A DNA stretch of 64,000 bases from Gammaproteobacteria bacterium (GCA_028066695.1 JALCBG010000002.1:6983-70982); one strand, 5' to 3'. Numbered from the stretch's first letter, positions 36,196-45,800 are shown. Notes: a model not told the origin generated them from the letters alone. Program-made: numbers and translations.

Positions 36196-37536
36196 TCAGC
36201 CGCTTTTCAGATAACTCTCCATGGAATCATCCATCGCCTCCAGCCACGGCGTGTGATGCACCGGCTGCATGTTTCCGGTGACCAGCGAGCGGTAGGCGTT
36301 GTTGCGGTAGCCCATGATGTCCTCGTGCTTGTGGTGCTCCCACTCCATGAAGGTTTTGTTCACGCCCTCCACATCGTAGTCCGGGTAGTCGGTCTCGCTC
36401 AGCAACTCGCGGACATTGTCGCCCTGAAACCAGATCATCTGCTCGTCGTCGGCGAGTTTTTCCTCGCGCGCGCGCCACTTCGCGCTGTGCGCGCGCATCT
36501 CGGCGAGCGGCGGCAGTTTGATTTTGCCGAGCATGTAGTCGCGCGCATACCAGGCCTGCGCGTCAAACATGGTGAAAGTGTAGAACTGGTCCTGCATGCC
36601 GAGATACATCAGTTTCGGATTGTCCTCCCAGAACACGCCCTTGTAGAGGTTGAGCGGCCACAGCCGGTTCGCCGTCTGCAGCCGCAACTCGTCCGGCAAA
36701 AACGGAAAGTGGTGCAGATAGCCGGTGCACAGGATGATCGCGTCCACATCCTTCTTGGAGCCGTCCTTGAAGAACGCGGTGCGGCCCTCCACCTTGGTCA
36801 GAAGCGGCACTTCCTTCCAGGTGTCCGGCCAGTGAAACCCCATCGGCGCGGTGCGGTGGCTGCAGGTGACCGACTTCGCGCCGTATTTGTGGCATTGCGA
36901 GCCGATGTCCTCGGCCGAATAACTGGTGCCGATGATCAGGATGTCCTTGCCCTTGAACTCCAGCGCGTCGCGAAAATCATGCGCGTGCAGCAGCCGCCCG
37001 TTGAAGGTTTCAAAGCCCTTGAAGTGCGGCGTGTTCGGCACCGAAAAATGCCCGGTCGCGACCACCACGAAATCAAAATCCTCGGCCGAGATTTTGTTGT
37101 TTTTGACATCGTGCGCGGTCACGCGAAAGCGCCCGCGCTCCTCGGAGTAGCGGACATCGCGCACCGCGTGGTGAAAGCGCATGTATTTTTGCGCGCCGGC
37201 CTTCTCCACCCGCCCGCGCAGATAATCGGCCAGCACCGCGCGCGGCGGATAGGACGCAATCGCTTTGCCGAAGTGCTCCTCAAAGGTGTAGTCGGCGAAC
37301 TCCAGGCATTCCTTCGGCCCGTTGGACCAAAGGTAGCGGTACATGCTGCAGTGCATCGGCTCGCCGAACTCGTCCGCGCCGGTGCGCCAGGTGTAATTCC
37401 ACAGCCCGCCGAATCCGCCCTGCTTCTCATAGCAGGCCAGTTCCGGAATCTCCGCCCCTTTCGCGGCGGCGGATGCAAACGCGCAGAGCTGCGAAATGCC
37501 GCAGGGGCCTGCGCCGATGATGGCTACTTTGGGCAT
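36196..37536 (-). CDS. tmm: Flavin-containing monooxygenase, probable trimethylamine monooxygenase
   Basis: 446-residue bacterial FMO that would oxidise trimethylamine to its N-oxide with NADPH, FAD and oxygen. FAD fold: [21 protein letters not shown]. The FMO-identifying motif FxGxxxHxxxF appears as [11 protein letters not shown]; the NADPH fold is [14 protein letters not shown]; the late motif reads [13 protein letters not shown]. Length and these motifs fit Tmm of marine bacteria. The TMAO-demethylase-type gene 2.8 kb upstream on the same strand supports the substrate. Other amine or sulfide FMOs cannot be excluded. The upstream region carries the same 20-bp element as the small zinc-ribbon gene. 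Confidence 0.85.
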   Translation of the reverse strand: MPKVAIIGAGPCGISQLCAFASAAAKGAEIPELACYEKQGGFGGLWNYTWRTGADEFGEPMHCSMYRYLWSNGPKECLEFADYTFEEHFGKAIASYPPRAVLADYLRGRVEKAGAQKYMRFHHAVRDVRYSEERGRFRVTAHDVKNNKISAEDFDFVVVATGHFSVPNTPHFKGFETFNGRLLHAHDFRDALEFKGKDILIIGTSYSAEDIGSQCHKYGAKSVTCSHRTAPMGFHWPDTWKEVPLLTKVEGRTAFFKDGSKKDVDAIILCTGYLHHFPFLPDELRLQTANRLWPLNLYKGVFWEDNPKLMYLGMQDQFYTFTMFDAQAWYARDYMLGKIKLPPLAEMRAHSAKWRAREEKLADDEQMIWFQGDNVRELLSETDYPDYDVEGVNKTFMEWEHHKHEDIMGYRNNAYRSLVTGNMQPVHHTPWLEAMDDSMESYLKSG

Positions 37537-37570
37537 GGGTGGCTCCGGTTGGTGTGGTTGGTAGGGGTGG

Positions 37571-37590
37571 TTAAGATAGCACGGGTGGAA
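37571..37590 (-). promoter_or_regulatory. 20-bp promoter-like repeat, copy 1 (upstream of tmm)
   Basis: Minus strand reads TTCCACCCGTGCTATCTTAA, ending 34 bases before the tmm ATG. It contains TGC-TATCTT, an extended -10. Identical copy at 37838-37857. Confidence 0.55.
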
Positions 37591-37599
37591 GACGCCTAT

Positions 37600-37809
37600 T
37601 CAGCCCGCAACATTTTCAAATGCCGCCGGCGCGCGCTCGGAGCATTCGCGGCAATGCAGTTGAAATTTTTCGTTGATGGGCGCGCGCTCTTGCAACTGCA
37701 AGCCTCCCGCAGTGGCGAGGTACACGTCGTAAGAATTCGGCGCGGTGATGTACTCGACGGACCCGCAATGTGGGCATGCGTATTTTGCGCTGTTTGCTGG
37801 TTTTTTCAT
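37600..37809 (-). CDS. Small zinc-ribbon protein between the R-M genes and tmm
   Basis: 69-residue protein of unknown function. Cys12/Cys15 (CPHC) and Cys53/Cys56 (CREC) form an evident zinc ribbon; the middle is YITAPNSYDVYLATAGGLQL. The ATG at 37809 has AGAAG upstream; a longer open frame reads through the promoter repeat. It has its own copy of the tmm promoter element 28 bases upstream of the start, so the two genes are probably co-regulated. It could be a regulator or a metal-handling accessory of amine oxidation; no assignment is possible. Confidence 0.7.
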   Translation of the reverse strand: MKKPANSAKYACPHCGSVEYITAPNSYDVYLATAGGLQLQERAPINEKFQLHCRECSERAPAAFENVAG

Positions 37810-37837
37810 GATGTTTTCTTCTGTGTGGTTCGGGTGA

Positions 37838-37857
37838 TTAAGATAGCACGGGTGGAA
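37838..37857 (-). promoter_or_regulatory. 20-bp promoter-like repeat, copy 2 (upstream of the zinc-ribbon gene)
   Basis: Identical to 37571-37590, with looser similarity extending about 15 bases downstream on the minus strand. It places TGCTATCTT 30 bases before the zinc-ribbon ATG. Confidence 0.55.
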
Positions 37858-37926
37858 AGGGAGGAAAAACTTTGCCCATGCCGCGCCAGACGAAACCCTG
37901 GCTGGTGAAATGTTGAAATCCACCAG

Positions 37927-38487
37927 TCAGAGTTTCCGAATGACGCCCATGAGCTTATCTCTTCCCTCGCCATTCCAATAGGTCAGGTCTTGCTCGATGA
38001 AAAGCCACTTGCACAAAAGAACAATTTGCTGGAGGCACATCGGTTGCGGTGTAGCCGAAGTTCTTCGCGATTTAGCCAATGCATCGATTTTTCGTTTGCT
38101 CGTGATTGGACAAGTGTGGGGTATCATTTGATGCTCAGCCTCGATGGAGGCTATCAGGTCGCGCCAAACTTTCAGGCTTAAGCGCCTCTTCTTGCGGAGA
38201 AGATCATCCAGCAAAAACTTGTGGCTGGGCGGGCGATCATTCCCATTTTTCCATTGGCAACCGGCCATGTCTTCAATGTAGATGACAAAATCACATCCTT
38301 TGTTCAGCCGCCCCGGGCGTTCAAGGTAGACATGTTTGCCAGTGACAAGGGTTTCGACAAAATACCGGTATTTTTTCTCCCTCGTCTCTTTCAGCCATGT
38401 AAGCAGCAAGAACCGCCGAATTCCAGCCCTTGTGTTCACTTTAAGTGTGAGACTTTTGTTGATGCGTTGGTCGTTTCGAATAGCCAT
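37927..38487 (-). CDS. Hypothetical protein, third gene of the R-M island
   Basis: 186 residues, function not recognised. Start is the ATG at 38487 with a strong GAGG site (GAGGAAAAAATG). The protein is basic and mixed in fold: an opening RNDQRINKSLTLKVNTRAGIRR, an RPGRLNKGCDFVIYIED segment, a DRPPSHKFLLDDL segment and a C-terminal LLCKWLFIEQDLTYWNGEGR. No membrane helix or nuclease motif is clear. It follows the restriction gene by 79 bases on the same strand and shares its lower G+C, so it probably travelled with the system as an accessory. Confidence 0.7.
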   Translation of the reverse strand: MAIRNDQRINKSLTLKVNTRAGIRRFLLLTWLKETREKKYRYFVETLVTGKHVYLERPGRLNKGCDFVIYIEDMAGCQWKNGNDRPPSHKFLLDDLLRKKRRLSLKVWRDLIASIEAEHQMIPHTCPITSKRKIDALAKSRRTSATPQPMCLQQIVLLCKWLFIEQDLTYWNGEGRDKLMGVIRKL

Positions 38488-38566
38488 TTTTTCCTCGTTG
38501 TTAATCTGTGATGTATGCGCGAACAAGCCGCGGTCAATTTGCAGGGCGGCATCCGCCGCGCCGGCA

Positions 38567-39334
38567 TCAGTCCCGTATTTTATACCGGGCGGAATCAGCC
38601 ATGCGGACGCTATTGTAATCGTTGACATCGTCAAAAACAAACCGCCAAATGCAAAAAATCTCCCCCCGTTTTTCAAAGAAAATCAGGTCAACGGGCTTGT
38701 CGGTGTGGGCGCTCCATTGGCGAAACGGATAATACAGTTGCCGAATAATGACATTGGTGGTCGCGGCATTTTTCGCCTCCACCAGCAGCACGCGGTTTTT
38801 GCCTTCATAGCCGGCATCGACTTCGGTTTGCACGCTTTTGGCGGTGATTTTGCTTTTGTGCTTGCCCGCGGCAAATGAAAAAAGCGGGGTGTATTTGCGC
38901 CCGCGTATGGTCAGGATGTAACTGTCATCGCCCATGTAGGTGCGAATCAAACTCGCGGCATATGCATAGTCCAAATGCTGCATTTCGGAGTTGCCGACAC
39001 TCGTGGTGTCGGGGGTAAATCCGATTTTGGATGAATACGTTTGCACTTTGCCGGTGATTTCCGGGATGTCCACATAGCCCTCGCCCTGAACCACCGCATA
39101 CACGCCGTTTTTGATTGGAAGGAGAAAGAGGCCGTTGTCGCGGAATACCCGCGGACGGTCTTCGCGGGTGTCTTGTTTGCACAAAATCCGCACTTCCTTT
39201 TCGCCGGTGGCTTTGAAGTCTTGGCAGGATTTTTTGATGTCCTCGGCGGTGAGAGTGAACGGCGATTTCTTAAAATCATGCTTCAGGATTTTGTGGTCCT
39301 TGCAGATTTTCGCCCAGGATTTGTCGGAAGCCAT
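38567..39334 (-). CDS. Type II restriction endonuclease (PD-(D/E)xK type)
   Basis: 255-residue nuclease encoded 9 bases after the methyltransferase. The likely catalytic core is EVDAGYEGKNRVLLVEAKN, giving Asp173, Glu186 and Lys188 of a PD-(D/E)xK fold. The preceding GNSEMQHLDYAYAASLIRTYM and following IIRQLYYPFRQW segments match a family of type II enzymes I recall only by pattern. Target sequence unknown. A+T-richer than the chromosome around it. Confidence 0.8.
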   Translation of the reverse strand: MASDKSWAKICKDHKILKHDFKKSPFTLTAEDIKKSCQDFKATGEKEVRILCKQDTREDRPRVFRDNGLFLLPIKNGVYAVVQGEGYVDIPEITGKVQTYSSKIGFTPDTTSVGNSEMQHLDYAYAASLIRTYMGDDSYILTIRGRKYTPLFSFAAGKHKSKITAKSVQTEVDAGYEGKNRVLLVEAKNAATTNVIIRQLYYPFRQWSAHTDKPVDLIFFEKRGEIFCIWRFVFDDVNDYNSVRMADSARYKIRD

Positions 39335-39343
39335 GACGCGCGC

Positions 39344-40321
39344 CTACGCGGCAAACATTTCTTCAAAATACGCCGCCGCCGGCTCGGCCACGGCATTTTC
39401 GGAAACCGTAAAGATTTCCCGCGTCATCGTTTCTTTGATCGTTTCTTTGATGCGCTTTACCGCCATGCCGGAAAGGTATTTTTTCTCGGCGTCGATTCCG
39501 ACAAAATTCCTGCCGTGGCGGAGCGCGGCCACCCCGGTGGTCGCGCTGCCGCAGAAGGGGTCGAGCACGATGTCATTTTCATTCGTGCATGCCAGCACGA
39601 TTCGCTCCAAAAGCGACACCGGCTTTTGCGCGGGATGTTTCCCGAATTTTTTCTCGTCTCTTTTCGGCGTATTGATCGCCCAGACGCTGCGCATTTGCCG
39701 GTCGGATTTTTTGATGAAGTCGCCGGGCCATTCCGACTGCTTCATCAGATCGTAATTGAATTTGTGCTTTGCTTTTTTGGTTTTGCGCGCCCACAGCAAA
39801 GTCTCGTGACTGGCGGCAAACATCCTGCATGCCAGATGGGGGGATGCATTCGGCTTATACCAGCAGATTTCATTGAGCAAATGCCACCGCTGGCTTTGCA
39901 ATGCAAATCCGCAAATGTAAATGGAGTGGTAGGTGCCTGACACCCACAGAGAGCCGTTTTCCTTCAGCACTCTGCGGCATGCTTCAATCCAGTTGTAGTG
40001 GAAGTCGTAATCTTTCTCGAAGCCGTTGCTCTTGTCCCACGCGCCCTTGTTCACGCTGACGCGCTTGCCGGCATGGCAGCTGAAACCGCCGTTGGAAAGA
40101 TTGTAGGGCGGGTCGGCGAAAATCAAATCCACGCTGTTTTCCGGCAGGGAATTGAGCACCGTCACCGCGTCCCCGTTGAAGAGCCGCACTCCCCTGTCTT
40201 TGAAAAAAGACCGCGTCCCTTTGCTTTTCGCGGGCTTTTTCCGGCGCAGACTTGCATTTGCCGGAGCGCCGACGGCGCGCCCTGCTTTGGCGTGGATTGT
40301 TGTGGTTTGGTGGTCTGCCAT
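39344..40321 (-). CDS. Site-specific DNA methyltransferase (beta-class, probable N6-adenine)
   Basis: 325-residue modification enzyme of the island. DPPYNLSNGGFSCHAGKR (70 onward) precedes DPFCGSATTGVAALRHGRNFVGID (254 onward), the beta-class order; HPAQKPVSLLERIV is typical. DPPY favours adenine methylation. The first 35 residues are basic and may include a false start. It begins 47 bases after the tdm stop and precedes the nuclease gene, so the host is methylated before cutting. Recognition site not deducible. Confidence 0.9.
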   Translation of the reverse strand: MADHQTTTIHAKAGRAVGAPANASLRRKKPAKSKGTRSFFKDRGVRLFNGDAVTVLNSLPENSVDLIFADPPYNLSNGGFSCHAGKRVSVNKGAWDKSNGFEKDYDFHYNWIEACRRVLKENGSLWVSGTYHSIYICGFALQSQRWHLLNEICWYKPNASPHLACRMFAASHETLLWARKTKKAKHKFNYDLMKQSEWPGDFIKKSDRQMRSVWAINTPKRDEKKFGKHPAQKPVSLLERIVLACTNENDIVLDPFCGSATTGVAALRHGRNFVGIDAEKKYLSGMAVKRIKETIKETMTREIFTVSENAVAEPAAAYFEEMFAA

Positions 40322-40368
40322 TGCGTTTTGCCCGCGCGGGCGATTCTACCCCAATTCCCCCGGCCGCG

Positions 40369-42741
40369 TCACTCCACCCCCCGCACCCGCTTCTTCCCCG
40401 CGTCAAAATGCGGAAACTCCACCACCTCGCACGCAATCCGCTTCTGGTGGCCGTCCAGTTTTCCCACCTCCAGTTTGCCGCCGAGGGCGGCGTGTTCCAC
40501 ATCCACGCGCGCGAGCGCGATGTTTTTGCGCAGGATCGGGGAGAGCGCGCCGCTGGTCACTTCGCCGATTTGGGTGCGGCCGGTGTAGATGCCGTCGCCG
40601 TGCGCGGCCGGCTCTTCGCCGGACAATACCAGGCCGACCAGTTTGCGCCGCGGGGCGTCTTTGCGCTTGGTCAGCGCGGCGCGGCCGATGAAGTCGTCCT
40701 GCTTGCTCTTCAACGGAACGGTGAAACCGATGCCGGCTTCAAACGGGTCGGTCTGGTCGGTGAACTCGTGGCCGGCGAAAATTAAGCCGGCTTCAATGCG
40801 CAGCATGTCCAGCGCGGCCAGGCCGAGCGGCTTGATGCCGTGCGGCTGCCCGACCTGCCAGACCGCGTCCCACACTTCCCCGGCGTGCTTCGGGTGGCAG
40901 AAGATTTCGTAGCCGCGCTCGCCGGTGTAGCCGGTGCGCGACAGCACGATGGGAATGCCGTCCTCCCCGCCGATGCGCGCGATGGAAAAGCGAAACCATT
41001 CCAGTTCGGCGGCGCCGGCCTGGTCGGGGCGCGTCCAAACAATTTCGCGCAGCACATCCAAACTGCGCGGGCCCTGCACCTGCAGGTTGTGCAGTTGCTC
41101 GGTGGAGTCCTTCACCCAGACATGCATGCCGCGCTCCTCGGCCTGCCGGCGCAGCCACAGCACCGAGTCGTCGGAGCCGCCGACCCAGCGGAAGTTGTCC
41201 TTCGCCAGGCGAAACACGGTGCCGTCGTCAATCATGCCGCCGGACTCGTGGCACATCGCGGTGTAGACCACCTGCCCGGGACTGAGGCGGCGCATGTCGC
41301 GGGTGACGCAGGTCTGCATCAGCAGTTCGGCGCCGGGCCCGGTGATTTCGGCCTTGCGCAGCGACGACAGGTCTATGACCGCGGCGCTTTCGCGGCAGGC
41401 CCAGTATTCGGCGACCGCGCCGAGGTTGGTGAAGTCGTCGGCCAGCCAGTAGCCGTTGGATTCGGTGAAGTTGCGGGTCAGGCGCGAGGTGCGCGCGTGA
41501 AAGCCGGTTTCTTTGGTCATCTCAGGTTCCGCGTCGGTGGTTTTGCGATACGCGACCGCCCGCTTGAACAGGTTGTCGCGCGGGTAAATGCGCAGGTGAA
41601 TGTCGGTCGGGTCCCAGCCGTTCGCCGCGTTGATGTCGCACGGGCAGGCCGAGGAGACGCACACCAAATCGGTGAGCGCGCGCATCAGCACATAATCGCC
41701 GGGGCGCGACCACGGGTCGTCAAAGGAAAACTGGTGGGCGTCGTCAAAGAAAGTGTTGAAGAACAGATTCATCGCCATCCAGCCCTTGCGCGGCGTGACC
41801 GGGTAATTCGCCAGCGCGAGGTTGAAATTGTCCGAGCAGTTGACATGGCCGGGGTAGCCGGCGTCGTCGTAATACTTCGCGGTGCAGGCCAGGCCGAAAC
41901 TGTCGTGGCGGCCGCAGGTGTCCTGCACCACTTCCACCAGCGGTTCAAAATCGGCGTCGTAAAACTTGGAATACAAACCGGGCGCCGGGTAGGCGGTGCC
42001 AAGAAGCCCGCGCGTGGTGGTCGCGTCCAGGCAGTTTTCGCGGCCGCGCTCCAGATTCGCCGCGCCGAAGCATTGGAAGTCGCTGCATTGGCGCCCCTCC
42101 ACATCAATGATCTGCACATATTCGCCGGCCGCGACTTCATAGGCGAGCGCGGTGCTTTCTTTGACGCGCAAATCGGCGCGCGGGTCGGCGAGCGGGTCGG
42201 GGAGTTCGGCCGCGGCGCCGGCCGGCGGAGGCGCGGCGCGGCGGATGAAGACGATGAGTTCGCCGGGCGGCAACTCGGCCAGGGGATTTTCACCGCCGAC
42301 GCGGTCGGCCGCCATGTCATTGCCCGGCGCGCAGATTAAACCGAGCGCGTCGGTCTCGCAGACAAAAGAAGCGGTGCTGCCGGCGCGCGTTTCGCCGCCG
42401 AGCAATTCGCAGGTCTTTGCCGCGGCCAGGTCTATGCGGTGCTCGCGCAGTTTTTTGGCGAGGCGCGCCGCGCCGGGCGCGCCGCCGCGCAGGCACTCGG
42501 CCATGCGCGCGCCGCCGCCGTTGGCATTTTCGGCGAGGCCGAGCGCGGCGGTGCGCGATTCGCCCTCGGCGCCGAACCCGGCGACCAGCGCGGGCTGCAG
42601 TCCCTGCGGGTCCACTATCTCCACTTCGTCTCCGCAAAACAGCGGCAGCGCGAGCATGCCCATCGCCGGCACGCGCCGCCGCTCCAATTGGGGGCTCGGC
42701 GCGCGCGCGAATTGTTCGGGCGTTTGCAGCGTGATGTTCAT
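40369..42741 (-). CDS. tdm: DUF1989-GcvT fusion, probable trimethylamine N-oxide demethylase
   Basis: 790 residues from the ATG at 42741. The N-terminal half carries DUF1989 features (GEYVQIIDVEGRQCSDFQCF, VVQDTCGRHDSFG, CVSSACPCDINAANGWDPTD) whose Cys residues are candidate zinc ligands. The C-terminal half is an aminomethyltransferase/GcvT tetrahydrofolate-binding domain (GGMIDDGTVFRLAKDNFRWVGG, LSRTGYTGERGYEIFC, LDMLRIEAGL). This architecture is known for Tdm, which converts TMAO to dimethylamine and formaldehyde, the latter captured by folate. The tmm gene nearby supports it. Other DUF1989-GcvT fusions exist, so the substrate is inferred. No ribosome site is evident. Confidence 0.8.
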   Translation of the reverse strand: MNITLQTPEQFARAPSPQLERRRVPAMGMLALPLFCGDEVEIVDPQGLQPALVAGFGAEGESRTAALGLAENANGGGARMAECLRGGAPGAARLAKKLREHRIDLAAAKTCELLGGETRAGSTASFVCETDALGLICAPGNDMAADRVGGENPLAELPPGELIVFIRRAAPPPAGAAAELPDPLADPRADLRVKESTALAYEVAAGEYVQIIDVEGRQCSDFQCFGAANLERGRENCLDATTTRGLLGTAYPAPGLYSKFYDADFEPLVEVVQDTCGRHDSFGLACTAKYYDDAGYPGHVNCSDNFNLALANYPVTPRKGWMAMNLFFNTFFDDAHQFSFDDPWSRPGDYVLMRALTDLVCVSSACPCDINAANGWDPTDIHLRIYPRDNLFKRAVAYRKTTDAEPEMTKETGFHARTSRLTRNFTESNGYWLADDFTNLGAVAEYWACRESAAVIDLSSLRKAEITGPGAELLMQTCVTRDMRRLSPGQVVYTAMCHESGGMIDDGTVFRLAKDNFRWVGGSDDSVLWLRRQAEERGMHVWVKDSTEQLHNLQVQGPRSLDVLREIVWTRPDQAGAAELEWFRFSIARIGGEDGIPIVLSRTGYTGERGYEIFCHPKHAGEVWDAVWQVGQPHGIKPLGLAALDMLRIEAGLIFAGHEFTDQTDPFEAGIGFTVPLKSKQDDFIGRAALTKRKDAPRRKLVGLVLSGEEPAAHGDGIYTGRTQIGEVTSGALSPILRKNIALARVDVEHAALGGKLEVGKLDGHQKRIACEVVEFPHFDAGKKRVRGVE

Positions 42742-42747
42742 GCCATT

Positions 42748-42780
42748 AATATACCCCGAATATATCCCCGGAATATTTAT
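42748..42780 (-). promoter_or_regulatory. tdm upstream AT-rich direct repeats
   Basis: Minus strand: TATTCCGGGGATATATTCGGGGTATATTAATGG region, with GGGG(A)TATATT twice, 12 bases apart, directly before the tdm start. Either TATATT could serve as a -10, implying a very short leader; the repetition could also bind a regulator. Confidence 0.4.
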
Positions 42781-42811
42781 GGGAAATGCGCGGGGGCGGC
42801 GGCGCGGGGCG

Positions 42812-42817
42812 TATAAT
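42812..42817 (+). promoter_or_regulatory. TATAAT box upstream of glutamate dehydrogenase
   Basis: Perfect -10 hexamer 49 bases before the ATG; the -35 region is a GC-rich run without a match, so activation may be needed. Confidence 0.45.
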
Positions 42818-42866
42818 GATTTCGCGCCAACCGACCGCGCCCGCCGGCGGGCATAAAGGCACAAGC

Positions 42867-45800
42867 ATGAAAAATGCCGTTACCGAAAAATTGATCAAAG
42901 CGGTCAAGGCCGCGCGCCCGGCGCCGCGCGCCGCGGAAATTGACTTTTTGCGCGGGTATTACCACCGCCTTTCGGGCCAGGATTTTTCCGCCGGCAAGGC
43001 GGCCGCGTTGCGCGCCGCGGCGCTGCGCCACCGCAAACTCGGCGCGGCGCGTGCGCCCGGCGAGACGCTGATAGAGGCCTACAACCTTCAGGACACGCGC
43101 GGCGGACCCGCAGCCGACCGCGACGAGACGGTCATCAACATCATCAGCGACGACAAGCCGTTCATCATTGATTCGCTGACCATCAAACTGAACGCGATGC
43201 GAAAGACGCCGCACCGCATCGCGCACCCGATTTTTGAAGTGGAGCGCGACGCGCGCGGGCGGATGCGCGGCATGACGCCGTTCGCCGGCAAGGCGCGGCG
43301 CGACGGCGCGCCGATTGAAACCTATGTGCAGTTTCGCATTGACTTCACGCGCCGCGCCGAGCACGCGCACCTGTTGCGCGAACTGCACGGCGTGATGAGC
43401 GACATTGAAATCGTGGTCGCCGACTGGGCGCGGATGCGCGCCAACACTTTGCTGCTCGCCGAGATGGTCGCGGCGCGAAAGGGCGGCGGCGGGCTCGCAA
43501 AGATAAGCGGCATGCGCCGCGAGCACGACGAATTGCTGCGCTGGCTGGAGGACCACAACTTCGCCTTTCTCGGCTACGCCGAAGTGGAAGTCGCCGACGG
43601 CGCGCGCGCTTCGCTGGACCGAAAATCCGCGCTCGGCGTGCTGCGCGCGGCCGCGCGGCGCGACGGAGACGCTGCCGCGCTGGACATGCTGCCGGACGCG
43701 GAATGCAGCGCGGCCTCGCCGCTGGTGTTCGCGAAGTCGCGGCGGCGCGCGCACATTCACCGCGCCAATTATTTTGACTGCATCATGATCGCGCACGGCG
43801 GCGCGGGAAACGGAAATGGAAAGGGCAAGCGCCGCGTCAGCTGCATTCTCGGCTTTCTCGCCGGCCGCTCGGCGCTGCTGCCGACCGGGGAGATTCCGCA
43901 CCTTCGCAACAAGACCGCCTACATATTAAAGGAGAGCGCGCTGCGCCCCGGCGGCCACGCCCACAAAACGCTGCAGACCACATTGGAAACGCTGCCGCGC
44001 GAACTGCTGTTTCAGATGGACACGCGCAGCCTCTACGCGCTTTGCATGACCATCCTCAATCATCTGGAGCGCCGCAAAACGCGCGCGCACCTGCACCGCA
44101 ACATCACCGGGCATTTTTATTCGTGCCTGGTCTACATTCCGCGCGACCTTTTCAACAGCAAACTGCGCGCGCGCATTCAGGAATATCTCGGCGCGGCGCT
44201 CGGCGCGGATGAAGTGACTTTCAATGTGTATTTTTCCGATTCCATCCTGACGCGGATTCACTACCTGGCGCACCGCCACGACCGCTCCGAAGGAAAAGCG
44301 GACGCGGCCGCGATTGAGCGGCGCATTCGCTCCATGGCGCGCGACTGGAATGAAAATCTCTTTGAGGCGCTGCGCGAACAGCGCGGCTACCAATTCGCCG
44401 GGGAAATGCTGGAGTTGTACCGCGACGCGTTTCCGGGGAGTTACCGCGACGATTTTTCGGTGGAGCGCGCGGTCGCCGACATCGGCCGCTTCGCCGCGGC
44501 GCGCGCCGGTCCCGGCGAAATTTGCGCGGCGCTGGAGCCGGCGCGCGGCGGCAATGACGCGCGCGCCGCAAGTTTCAAGTTGTATGCGGGCGACGATTCG
44601 GTCGCGCTGTCCGATGTGCTTCCGATTCTGCGCCACATGGGCGTGCGCGTTCTGAACGAGCGCCCCTACCGCGTCGCGCGCCGCGACGGCGTCACCGTGT
44701 GGCTGCACGACTTTTCGCTGACGCGCAAGGACGGGCGCGAGTTTGACATCGCGGCCTGCGCGGAAAATTTTGAGTCGGTGTTTCTGCGCGCGTGGCGCGG
44801 CGAAATTGAAGACGACGGCTTCAACCGGCTGACGCTGCTCGCCGGGCTCGGCTGGAAGGAAGTCAGTTTGCTGCGCGCCTGTTTCCGCTACCTGAAACAA
44901 ATCCGCCTGCGGTACAGCGAGCAATACATCATGGACGCGCTGGCGAATTACCCGGACCTGGCGGTCGCGGTGGTCGCGTTCTTTAAGTCGCGCTTTGACC
45001 CGTCGGCGAAACGCGCGCGCGCGAAAAGCGCCGAAGCGGAAATGGAGCGCAAACTGGACGGCATCGCCACGCTGGACGAAGACCGCATTCTGCGCGCGCT
45101 GATAGACGTGGTGCGCGCCACCGTGCGCACCAACTACTACCAAACCGGCGCCGGCGGCGAATCCAAACCGTGCATCGCGCTGAAACTCCGCCCGCGCGAA
45201 ATTCCGCGCATTCCCGAGCCGGCGCCGCTGCATGAAATTTTCGTCTGCTCGCCGCGCGTGGAAGGCGTGCATTTGCGCGGCGGCGCGGTCGCGCGCGGCG
45301 GGCTGCGCTGGTCGGAGCGCCTGGAGGATTTCCGCACCGAAGTGCTCGGCCTGGTCAAGGCGCAGCGCGTGAAAAACGCGGTCATCGTTCCGGTCGGCTC
45401 CAAAGGAGGCTTCGTCGCCAAGCGGTTGCCGGCGGCCGGGCGCGAAGAAATTCAGCGCGAAGTGATCGCCTGCTACCGCCTGTTCATCGGCGGCATGCTG
45501 GACCTGACCGACAACCTCGGCGGCGGCCGCGTCATCCCGCCGAAAAATGTGGTTCGCTTGGACGGAGACGACCCGTATTTGGTGGTGGCCGCGGACAAAG
45601 GCACCGCGACTTTCTCCGACATCGCCAACGCCATCTCCGAGGAGCACGGCTTCTGGCTCGGCGACGCGTTTGCCTCCGGCGGCTCGGCCGGCTACGACCA
45701 CAAAAAAATGGGCATCACCGCGCGCGGCGCGTGGGAGTCGGTCAAGCGGCATTTCCGCGAACTCGGCAAGGACATTCAGAAAACCGACTTCACCGCGGCC

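Noticed and set aside
37571-37857. Direct repeat as a target-site duplication of a mobile element
   Set aside because: The copies flank only the small zinc-ribbon gene, both lie at promoter positions, and no transposase or terminal inverted repeat is present.
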